Below are positions 1-5,930 of a stretch of DNA of 7,920 bases, piece after piece. The notes under the pieces were generated by a model. The model saw nothing but the letters and a program-made list of their open reading frames with translations, ran no database searches and was not told the DNA's origin. This DNA is from an uncultured Clostridia bacterium (lineage in GTDB: Bacteria; Bacillota; Clostridia; Oscillospirales; CAG-272): positions 1-7,920 of the forward strand of contig CAMFEL010000097.1 of assembly GCA_945949385.1 (NCBI GenBank), written 5' to 3'. Each line of letters begins with the position of its first letter. Position 1 is the first letter of the stretch. Made by a program: the position numbers and the translations under genes.

Positions 1-2
1 CC

Positions 3-578
3 GAATATGTGGGCAGAGCCGACGCGGTTTCCGCCTGCGCTCACAGAGCATACGGCGAGGAATACGAAAAAACCGCAGAGTCCGACGCGGCATACGAAAA
101 AATGGAGGCGGCAATTGACGCATACGAGAAAAAATACGGCAAGCTTTCCGGCAGCATAGGAGTAGGCAGCCTTGTATGCGCTGTGCGCCCCGGAGACGGA
201 AGCGCCCGCGAGCAGGCGGCTTCCTGCCAGAGAGTACTGGGAGGCAGCGCCAATATTGCCAGAGACTACGCCACCAAGCGTTACCGCTCCAACCTTATAA
301 ACTGGGGTATGCTTCCCCTGACCTGCTCCGAAATGAGCATTGGTAAAAACAAGGGTACCGCCGCAGATGAGATTCTCTGCGGTCAATGGCTCGTTCTGCC
401 CGGAATACGCTCCGCGGTTGCCTCCGGCGCCGAAAGCGTAAAGGGCTACCTGTGCGCCGGGGACGGCAGCGTTACCGAGCACACCTTTGAGCTGGGAAGC
501 CTTACGGACGACGAAAGAAAGATCATACTTGCGGGCAGCCTTACAGGCAGAGCTCTGGAGGAAAAGGCGGGCAAATAA
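3..578 (+). CDS. Aconitase-superfamily hydratase, C-terminal part (5' end outside window)
   Basis: The frame is open to the left edge, so this is the last 191 codons of a larger protein; family members are usually over 700 aa. The GTG at 9 is internal, not a start. What remains is the aconitase swivel (C-terminal) domain. At 195-212 the protein reads GDGSAREQ, matching the aconitase G-S-S-R-E-H loop with the catalytic-type Ser and Arg kept and the second Ser replaced by Ala. It is followed by LGGSANIARDYATKRYRSN and INWGMLPL (nt 237-320), which correspond to the aconitase 'LGG...N...GLLPL' segment. The [4Fe-4S] cysteines and the first three domains lie upstream of the window. The family isomerises or hydrates carboxylic acids such as citrate/isocitrate; the version with these variants resembles the uncharacterised YbhJ-like or clostridial 'hydratase' group, so the substrate is uncertain. 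It ends 37 nt before the phosphorylase gene with no terminator between them. Confidence 0.85.
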   Translation, partial: EYVGRADAVSACAHRAYGEEYEKTAESDAAYEKMEAAIDAYEKKYGKLSGSIGVGSLVCAVRPGDGSAREQAASCQRVLGGSANIARDYATKRYRSNLINWGMLPLTCSEMSIGKNKGTAADEILCGQWLVLPGIRSAVASGAESVKGYLCAGDGSVTEHTFELGSLTDDERKIILAGSLTGRALEEKAGK

Positions 579-615
579 ATACCGCCGTCTCGCAATATAT
601 ACGGGAAGAAAAGAT

Positions 616-1437
616 ATGTTCTACGACAGGGTAAAAGAAAGCGCGGACTATATACGCTCAAAAGCAGACGCAGGGGCAGATGTAGCCCTGATCCTGGGCA
701 GCGGTCTCGGAAGAATCGTCGATATTATGGAAAACAGGAAAACCGTTCCCTACGGGGATATTCCCAATTTTCCCAAAAGCTCCGTTGCGGGACACGAGGG
801 AAATCTTGTGTTCGGAAATATCGGCAGCACGCGGGTTATGGCGCTGCAGGGACGCTTCCATTATTACGAAGGCTTTACCATGAAGGAAGTGGCATACCCG
901 GTTTATGTCATGAAGCTTCTGGGCATCGGCGAAATGATCGTGACCAACGCCTGCGGAGGCATAAACGAGTCATTTCGACCGGGTGATCTGATGATAATCG
1001 ACGATTTTATAAATTCCGTCTCCGACAATCCGCTAATAGGGGCAAACGACGAAAGGTTCGGGAAAAGATTTCCCGATATGTCGGAGCCGTACAGCAGGGA
1101 ACTGAGAGACGCCGCAGAGAAAGCCGCACGGGATCTCGGGATCGAAGCAAAGCACGGCGTATATGCATTTTTTCAGGGACCCTGCTATGAAACGGCGGCG
1201 GAGATACGGATGTTCAGAACAATGGGCAGCGACGCCGTAGGAATGTCCACCGTGCCGGAGACCATTGCGGCAAACTATATGGGCATCAAAACCCTGGGGA
1301 TAGCCTGCATTACAAATATGGCAACGGGACTGTGCAAGGAAAAGCACAGCCATGAAGAAGTGGTTGCCGTTGCAAATAAATCAAGCGAAAAGCTTTGTAT
1401 GTGGATAGAAAAGCTGCTGAGGGACAGAGGCGCATAA
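616..1437 (+). CDS. punA: Purine nucleoside phosphorylase, trimeric PNP-I type (273 aa)
   Basis: Cytosolic purine salvage enzyme that splits purine nucleosides with phosphate into free base and ribose- or deoxyribose-1-phosphate. The phosphate loop LGSGLG is at residues 27-32 (Ser29), with H60 in GHEGN, R80 and H82 in QGRFHYYEG, and N111-A112 in TNACGGIN. The base pocket is E192 (CYET), M210 (VGMSTVPE) and N234 (ITNMA); the late histidine is H246 (HSHEEV). These line up with human PNP Ser33, His64, Arg84, His86, Asn115, Glu201, Met219, Asn243 and His257. Glu plus Asn in the base pocket is the signature of 6-oxopurine specificity (inosine, guanosine), so adenosine should be a poor substrate. 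I chose ATG 616: it has a GGGAAG purine run 7 nt upstream (603-608), gives the usual family length and places the glycine loop correctly. The frame is open further upstream to 487, but that would overlap the hydratase by 92 nt and add unrelated residues. Confidence 0.95.
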   Translation: MFYDRVKESADYIRSKADAGADVALILGSGLGRIVDIMENRKTVPYGDIPNFPKSSVAGHEGNLVFGNIGSTRVMALQGRFHYYEGFTMKEVAYPVYVMKLLGIGEMIVTNACGGINESFRPGDLMIIDDFINSVSDNPLIGANDERFGKRFPDMSEPYSRELRDAAEKAARDLGIEAKHGVYAFFQGPCYETAAEIRMFRTMGSDAVGMSTVPETIAANYMGIKTLGIACITNMATGLCKEKHSHEEVVAVANKSSEKLCMWIEKLLRDRGA

Positions 1438-1522
1438 AACAGCCGGGCGCCAACGCCTCAAGCCCCCGTCCGAAGTAAATATGCCGCTGTATACGGCGGC
1501 GAAAATTTCAGGAGAATAAAAT
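1438..1522 (+). other. punA-uvrA intergenic gap, no clear signal
   Basis: This 85-nt gap holds two weak inverted repeats: GGCG/CGCC at 1446-1457 and GCCGC/GCGGC at 1483-1500 (8-nt loop). Neither is followed by a T-run, so neither is a convincing terminator. I see no good promoter and no LexA-type GAAC...GTTC operator. The AGGAG Shine-Dalgarno for uvrA is at 1510-1514. uvrA may be read through from the upstream genes or from a promoter I could not recognise. Confidence 0.4.
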
Positions 1523-4357
1523 ATGCCGAAATACCTGACGGTAAAGGGTGTACGCGTAAACAACCTTAAAAACATAGATGTGACCATACCCAGGGACGAA
1601 TTGGTGGTCTTTACGGGACTTTCCGGAAGCGGAAAGTCCTCCCTTGCATTTGACACCATATATGCCGAGGGACACAGACGGTTTGTGGAGAGCCTTTCTT
1701 CCTACGCCCGTATGTTCCTGGGACAGCTTGACAAGCCGGATATAGATTCCATCGAGGGACTATCCCCCGCTATTTCAATTGACCAGAAGACCACCTCCAA
1801 AAACCCCCGCTCCACGGTGGGAACCGTTACGGAGATATACGATTATCTGCGCCTTTTGTACGCCCGTCTCGGCGTGCCCCACTGCCCCATATGCGGCAAG
1901 GAGATAAAACAGCAGACCACGGATCAGATACTGGACAAGATAATGTCCTTGCCCGAAGGAGAGCGCTTTATGGTGCTGTCACCCGTTGTGCGCGGCAAAA
2001 AGGGACGTCACGAAAAGGTGTTTGAGTCCGCAAAGAAAAGCGGGTTTACAAGAGTAAGGTGCGACGGTATTATATACGACCTTTCCGAGATCTTTGAGCT
2101 TGAGAAAAATCAGAAGCACAGTATAGATATAGTGGTGGACAGGCTTGTAATGAAGCCGGAGCTGCGCACGCGCCTTTCCGACAGCGTGGAGACCGCCCTG
2201 AGAGAAAGCGGCGGCAAACTGGTTATCGCCACCGTCCCGAGAGACGGAGAGGAGGAGACGGAGTACCAGTTTTCCACCAACTACGCCTGCGATGAGCACG
2301 GAGTAAGCCTCGGAGAGCTGGAGCCCAGAATGTTCTCCTTCAACAACCCCTTCGGAGCCTGCAAAAGCTGTTCGGGACTGGGCGTTATGCAGCGCATATC
2401 CATAGATCGCATTATGCCCGACCGTTCCCTGTCCCTGCTTGAAAGCGGAATAGCCGTAAACGGCTTCAAAACTCTGGGACCCGATACATGGATGGGACCT
2501 TTGTTTGCCGAGGTGGGCAGACATCACGGCTTTACCATGGATCAGCCTCTTGAAACCTTTTCCGATTCCGCCATGAAAGCTCTGCTTTACGGCACGGGTG
2601 AGGAAATTTACGATATAAGCCGCGGCTTCGGCGGCTATGTGCGCCGCCAGAGAGTAAAATATGACGGAGTGATCAGAATGATTTCCTCCCGTATGGCTCA
2701 GGGCGGTGCGGAACAGGACTACTACGACCAGTTTCTGGAGGAGCTGCCCTGCCCCGACTGCGGCGGCAGCAGGCTTTCCCCCGCCTCCCTTGCGGTTACG
2801 GTAGGCGGAAAGAACATCGATGAGTTTTGCTCCATGTCGGTGGCAAAATCCCTTGAATTCGTAAATTCTCTTGAGTTTACGGACGCGCAGCTGCAGATCG
2901 CCCGCGAGATAATTAAGGAGCTGAAGTCGCGTCTTGGCTTTCTTGTGTCCGTGGGACTTGAATATCTGACCCTTTCCCGCCGCAGCGGTACCCTTTCCGG
3001 CGGCGAAGCTCAGCGAATACGCCTTGCCACCCAGATAGGCTCCTCCCTCGCGGGAGTGCTGTATATTCTGGACGAGCCCAGCATCGGACTTCACCAGAGA
3101 GACAACGGCAGACTTATAGACACCCTTAAACGCCTGAGAGATCTGGGCAACAGCGTCATTGTGGTAGAGCATGACGAGGAGACTATGGAGGCGGCAGACT
3201 ATATCGTGGATATTGGCCCCGGTGCGGGAGTACACGGCGGCGAGGTGGTGTTCTCCGGCACTCCCGAGGAAATCAAAAAGGATGAAAATTCCGTCACCGG
3301 CGCTTTTCTCTCCGGCAGAAGAAAAATTGAGGTGCCCAAGGTGCGCAGAAAAGGCAACGGCAGCTTTCTCACCGTGGTGGGCGCCTGTGAGAATAACTTG
3401 AAAAATATTGACGTTACTATTCCCCTCGGCTGTTTTGTCTGCGTGACGGGAGTGTCCGGCAGCGGAAAATCTTCTCTTGTCAATTCCATAATTTACCGTT
3501 CCCTTGCCGCAAAGCTTAACCGCGCTCAGACATATCCGGGCAAGCATAAGGAAATACTGGGGATCGAGGCGCTTGATAAGATAATCGACATAGACCAAAG
3601 CCCCATCGGCAGAACGCCGCGCTCCAATCCCGCCACATATACGGGTCTTTTCACCGATATAAGAGAGCTTTTCGCCAAGACCCCCGCCGCCAATCTCCGA
3701 GGGTACAAATCGGGCAGGTTTTCCTTTAATGTGCGGGGCGGACGGTGCGAAGCCTGCGAGGGCGACGGCGTCAAAAAGATAGAAATGCACTTTCTTCCCG
3801 ATGTGTATGTCACCTGCGATGTGTGCCACGGCAAAAGATACAACAGGGAGACGCTGGAGGTCAAGTACAAGGGGCGCAGTATTGCCGATGTGCTTGAAAT
3901 GACAGCAGAGGAGGGCGCGGAGTTTTTCGCTGATATTCCCCGTATTTCCGGAAGGCTCAGAACCTTGTGCGATGTAGGGCTGGGATATGTGAAAATAGGT
4001 CAGTCCTCCACCACTTTGTCGGGAGGAGAGGCGCAGAGGGTAAAGCTTGCCACGGAGCTTTCAAAAAGAAGCACGGGCAGAACCATATATGTGCTTGACG
4101 AGCCTACCACAGGGCTTCACTCCGCCGATGCGGAAAAGCTTATCGAGGTGCTTCAGCGTCTTGTGGATCAGGGCAACACAGTGCTTGTTATCGAGCACAA
4201 TCTGGATATAATAAAGACTGCCGACTATATTATCGACCTGGGGCCCGAGGGCGGCGACGGCGGCGGAAATATAGTTTGCTGCGGCACTCCGGAGCAGGTG
4301 GCAAAATGCAGAAAATCCTATACGGGTCAGTATCTTAAAAAGAAGCTTTGCGACTGA
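1523..4357 (+). CDS. uvrA: UvrABC excinuclease subunit A (944 aa)
   Basis: UvrA is the damage-sensing ATPase of nucleotide excision repair; as a dimer it scans DNA, loads UvrB at lesions and leaves. Both ABC modules are complete. Module I has Walker A GLSGSGKS at residues 32-39 (K38), signature LSGGE at 491-495 and Walker B with D517-E518. Module II has Walker A centred on K649, LSGGE at 832-836 and D859-E860. The C-terminal zinc module is C742-x2-C745-x19-C765-x2-C768. The N-terminal zinc site reads C256-x2-H259-x20-C280-x2-C283, with His where many bacteria have Cys. Further CxxC pairs occur at CPICG in the first signature insertion and at C410/C413. Length matches the family. The ATG has AGGAG 8 nt upstream (1510-1514), and the gene ends with tandem TGA codons (4355-4360). 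uvrB and uvrC are not in the window, whereas uvrB-uvrA pairing is common in Bacillota. No SOS operator was seen. Confidence 0.99.
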   Translation: MPKYLTVKGVRVNNLKNIDVTIPRDELVVFTGLSGSGKSSLAFDTIYAEGHRRFVESLSSYARMFLGQLDKPDIDSIEGLSPAISIDQKTTSKNPRSTVGTVTEIYDYLRLLYARLGVPHCPICGKEIKQQTTDQILDKIMSLPEGERFMVLSPVVRGKKGRHEKVFESAKKSGFTRVRCDGIIYDLSEIFELEKNQKHSIDIVVDRLVMKPELRTRLSDSVETALRESGGKLVIATVPRDGEEETEYQFSTNYACDEHGVSLGELEPRMFSFNNPFGACKSCSGLGVMQRISIDRIMPDRSLSLLESGIAVNGFKTLGPDTWMGPLFAEVGRHHGFTMDQPLETFSDSAMKALLYGTGEEIYDISRGFGGYVRRQRVKYDGVIRMISSRMAQGGAEQDYYDQFLEELPCPDCGGSRLSPASLAVTVGGKNIDEFCSMSVAKSLEFVNSLEFTDAQLQIAREIIKELKSRLGFLVSVGLEYLTLSRRSGTLSGGEAQRIRLATQIGSSLAGVLYILDEPSIGLHQRDNGRLIDTLKRLRDLGNSVIVVEHDEETMEAADYIVDIGPGAGVHGGEVVFSGTPEEIKKDENSVTGAFLSGRRKIEVPKVRRKGNGSFLTVVGACENNLKNIDVTIPLGCFVCVTGVSGSGKSSLVNSIIYRSLAAKLNRAQTYPGKHKEILGIEALDKIIDIDQSPIGRTPRSNPATYTGLFTDIRELFAKTPAANLRGYKSGRFSFNVRGGRCEACEGDGVKKIEMHFLPDVYVTCDVCHGKRYNRETLEVKYKGRSIADVLEMTAEEGAEFFADIPRISGRLRTLCDVGLGYVKIGQSSTTLSGGEAQRVKLATELSKRSTGRTIYVLDEPTTGLHSADAEKLIEVLQRLVDQGNTVLVIEHNLDIIKTADYIIDLGPEGGDGGGNIVCCGTPEQVAKCRKSYTGQYLKKKLCD

Positions 4358-4427
4358 TGAGGGCAGACGGAGCAGCGCAAAGCACGGCGTAAGCCGACGG
4401 GCGGCAGCCGTATGCCGTATTGCCGTA
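4358..4427 (+). other. uvrA 3' flank with short inverted and direct repeats
   Basis: No gene is present here. A small hairpin, CGGC-GTAA-GCCG (4385-4396), has a GNRA-type loop but no T-run, so a uvrA terminator is not evident. Three head-to-tail copies of GCCGTAT(T) occupy 4407-4429; the last copy runs into the -35 box of the next promoter. Confidence 0.5.
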
Positions 4428-4456
4428 TTGACAATATCTGCCGCTTTTGGTATAAT
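4428..4456 (+). promoter_or_regulatory. Consensus sigma-A promoter of the lipoprotein gene
   Basis: The -35 box TTGACA (4428-4433) and -10 box TATAAT (4451-4456) are both perfect consensus, separated by the optimal 17 nt. A TG dinucleotide at 4448-4449, one base before the -10, makes it an extended -10 as well. Transcription would start near 4463, giving a leader of about 100 nt. The last GCCGTATT repeat (4422-4429) overlaps the -35 box and could mark an operator. Confidence 0.9.
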
Positions 4457-4462
4457 GAACCC

Positions 4463-4557
4463 GTTAAAGGTGCGAAAATCGCACCGGCGCCGAAAAATGC
4501 GCCGAAACGCACAGCCCCTACCTAATTCGCGCCCCGGGCGCAAAATCGGGAGGTCTT
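4463..4557 (+). promoter_or_regulatory. Structured 5' leader with three hairpins, candidate cis-regulatory RNA
   Basis: Three inverted repeats lie between the predicted transcript start and the coding region. Hairpin 1 is GGTGCG/CGCACC (4469-4474 with 4480-4485, loop AAAAT). Hairpin 2 is CGGCGC/GCGCCG (4485-4490 with 4499-4504, 8-nt loop), sharing one base with hairpin 1. Hairpin 3 is GCGCC/GGCGC (4529-4533 with 4537-4541, loop CCG). CCTACC (4517-4522) can also pair, with one A-G mismatch, to the Shine-Dalgarno GGGAGG (4548-4553). That pairing closes a longer stem around hairpin 3 through a 6x6 internal loop. None has a following T-run, so control of translation is more plausible than attenuation. 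I do not recognise it as a known riboswitch class. The hairpins are visible in the sequence; a regulatory role is inference. Confidence 0.5.
4548..4553 (+). promoter_or_regulatory. Shine-Dalgarno GGGAGG of the lipoprotein gene
   Basis: This strong site leaves 10 nt to ATG 4564 and only 4 nt to the in-frame TTG 4558, so ATG is preferred. It can be masked by the leader segment CCTACC at 4517-4522. Confidence 0.7.
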
Positions 4558-4563
4558 TTGAAA

Positions 4564-4965
4564 ATGAAAGCAAATATTAAAAAGATAATTGCCGTCCTTG
4601 CGGCGATGACTGTTCTCTGTACTGCTCTTGCCGCCTGCGGAGCAAAGGCAGAGCTTAAGGTGCTTGACGCCGAAAAAGTCAGCGCGGTTTACCTTTCCTC
4701 CACGGGAGAACAGCTTGACACGGCAGCCTTTGTGCAGGCGTATAACGAAAGCACGGTGGGAAAAACCGTTAAGCAGAGCAAGGCTTCAGGCAGCGAGGAT
4801 ATTCTCCTGTTTGTGGCAGAGGACGGCGATCCCATTCCCGTATTTGTCATGGGTGAAAATGAGTTCATTATAGGCGGCGGCAGCGACGCGGTGTATTTTA
4901 CCGTGAAAAACGAAAGTCTGTATAAGCTTTATGCCGAAGCCGTCAGTGCCGAAGACGGCGAGTAA
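4564..4965 (+). CDS. Small lipoprotein of unknown function (133 aa)
   Basis: I do not recognise the family. The N-terminus is a clear type II (lipoprotein) signal peptide: MKANIKK basic head, hydrophobic core, then the lipobox L22-A23-A24-C25. The mature protein (about 109 aa) should be lipid-anchored on the outer face of the cytoplasmic membrane. It begins CGAKAELK and is soluble and acidic, with alternating hydrophobic stretches (AVYLSST, DILLFVAEDG, PVFVMG, FIIGGG, AVYFTVK) that suggest a small beta-rich fold, and ends in a short helix-like tail and acidic terminus. The mature part has no further cysteines and no catalytic motif that I can name. ATG 4564 is chosen; TTG 4558 would add only two residues. 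Its own perfect promoter, hairpin leader and downstream hairpin suggest an independently controlled single-gene unit. A role as substrate-binding or envelope-stress protein cannot be claimed from sequence. Confidence 0.85.
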   Translation: MKANIKKIIAVLAAMTVLCTALAACGAKAELKVLDAEKVSAVYLSSTGEQLDTAAFVQAYNESTVGKTVKQSKASGSEDILLFVAEDGDPIPVFVMGENEFIIGGGSDAVYFTVKNESLYKLYAEAVSAEDGE

Positions 4966-4974
4966 GCCATAACG

Positions 4975-5021
4975 AAAAAGGGGAGGGCGATGCCCTCCCC
5001 GTCCGATATATACCGTTTTTT
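4975..5021 (+). terminator. Strong hairpin after the lipoprotein gene; possible terminator
   Basis: A perfect 9-bp GC-rich stem, GGGGAGGGC (4980-4988) with GCCCTCCCC (4992-5000), has a 3-nt loop. On the plus strand the T-run (5016-5021) lies 15 nt beyond the stem, which is not canonical. On the minus strand the stem is followed at once by TTTTT, the complement of A4975-A4979, so it looks like a standard intrinsic terminator for leftward transcription. It probably ends or attenuates the lipoprotein transcript, with readthrough possible. Confidence 0.6.
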
Positions 5022-5930
5022 ATGAAATTCGATCTATCACACTGCCTGATGTGCCCCCGAAAGTGCGGTGCAGACAGGTATGCTTCCCGCGGAGCCTGCG
5101 GAGAGGGCGCCGAAATGAGAGTGGCGCGCACTATGCTGCACAAATGGGAGGAGCCCTGCATCAGCGGCACCGACCCCGAAAGAGGCAGCGGCGCCGTGTT
5201 TTTCACAGGCTGTCCCCTGAAGTGCGTTTTTTGCCAGAACAAGGTCATAAGCCGCGGGGGAGAGGGAGAGGTATACTCCCCTCGCCGCCTTGCCGAGGAA
5301 ATGCAGAGGCTTGAGCAGGCGGGAGCCTACAATATAAATTTTGTCTCACCCACCCATTTCACATCGCAAATCATTGAGGCTATGGATATATACCGCCCCC
5401 GCGTACCCGCGGTATTCAATACGGGCGGTTATGAGCTTGCTTCCACGGTAGAGGCGCTGGAGGGATATGCGGATATTTTTCTTACGGATTTCAAGTACGG
5501 AGACGACGCCTATGCCGCCGGCCTCAGCGCCTGCGAGGATTATGTCTCTTATGCTGCCGAGGCTCTCAAGGCTATGGTGCGTGTGGCGGGAAAGCCCCGG
5601 CTTTCAGAAGACGGAATGATGAGGGGCGGCGTCATAGTGCGCCATCTGGTGCTGCCCGGCGGCAGACACGACTCCGTAAAAGCGCTTCGCCGCGTGGCGG
5701 ACGCCGTTGGAGCGGAAAATGTTATACTCAGCCTTATGAGTCAGTACACACCGGAGTTTGCGCCCGAAAGTATGAAGTCTCTGCGCCGCAAAGTAACAAC
5801 ATTTGAGTACGAAAGCGTAAGAAGCGCAGCTCTTGAAATGGGTTTTCAGGGATACTGTCAGGACGCGTCAAGCGCGAAAAGCTGCTATACCCCCGATTTT
5901 TCACAAAACGGGAGAGTCAAGGAGAAGTAA
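5022..5930 (+). CDS. PflX-like radical SAM protein (302 aa)
   Basis: This is a radical SAM enzyme of the pyruvate-formate-lyase-activase-related PflX group (COG1313 type), whose substrate is not established. The [4Fe-4S]-SAM motif C64-x3-C68-x2-C71 lies in TGCPLKCVFCQN. The N-terminus carries a second cysteine set, C8-x2-C11-x3-C15 and C26 (CLMCPRKCG...GACGEG), typical of this group and possibly binding another cluster. Other matching blocks are NINFVSPTHF (104-113), FNTGGYE (132-138), LTDFKYGDD from 154, VRHLVLPGG (206-214) and SLMSQYTP (237-244). Length is normal for the family. ATG 5022 is the only reasonable start because the conserved cysteines begin at residue 8, yet there is no Shine-Dalgarno before it: the upstream bases are the T-run after a strong hairpin. 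Its stop codon directly abuts the glf start. A glycyl-radical-activase role is possible, but no partner enzyme is in the window. Confidence 0.93.
   Translation: MKFDLSHCLMCPRKCGADRYASRGACGEGAEMRVARTMLHKWEEPCISGTDPERGSGAVFFTGCPLKCVFCQNKVISRGGEGEVYSPRRLAEEMQRLEQAGAYNINFVSPTHFTSQIIEAMDIYRPRVPAVFNTGGYELASTVEALEGYADIFLTDFKYGDDAYAAGLSACEDYVSYAAEALKAMVRVAGKPRLSEDGMMRGGVIVRHLVLPGGRHDSVKALRRVADAVGAENVILSLMSQYTPEFAPESMKSLRRKVTTFEYESVRSAALEMGFQGYCQDASSAKSCYTPDFSQNGRVKEK
5919..5926 (+). promoter_or_regulatory. Shine-Dalgarno for glf inside the upstream gene
   Basis: AAGGAGAA lies within the last codons of the radical SAM gene and is placed 6 nt (from AGGAG) before the glf ATG. With TAA (5928-5930) directly followed by ATG (5931), this arrangement predicts translational coupling of the two genes. 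Confidence 0.8.

Noticed and set aside
9..11. GTG as start of the first gene
   Set aside because: The frame is open through the window edge, and only the C-terminal aconitase-type domain is present, so it is an internal codon.
487..615. Upstream extension of the purine nucleoside phosphorylase
   Set aside because: It would overlap the hydratase by 92 nt and add residues foreign to the family; ATG 616 gives the expected length and has a ribosome site.
1979..3829. 616-codon open frame antisense to uvrA
   Set aside because: It lies wholly opposite a certain gene. The translation is low-complexity and unlike any family, and the frame is explained by codon bias in uvrA.
4463..4557. Known riboswitch class in the lipoprotein leader
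   Set aside because: I could not match the hairpins to the conserved cores of familiar classes, so I list it only as an unassigned structured leader.
5051..5314. 87-codon plus-strand frame inside the radical SAM gene
   Set aside because: Out-of-frame shadow; the overlapping frame carries the intact CxxxCxxC motif and family blocks.
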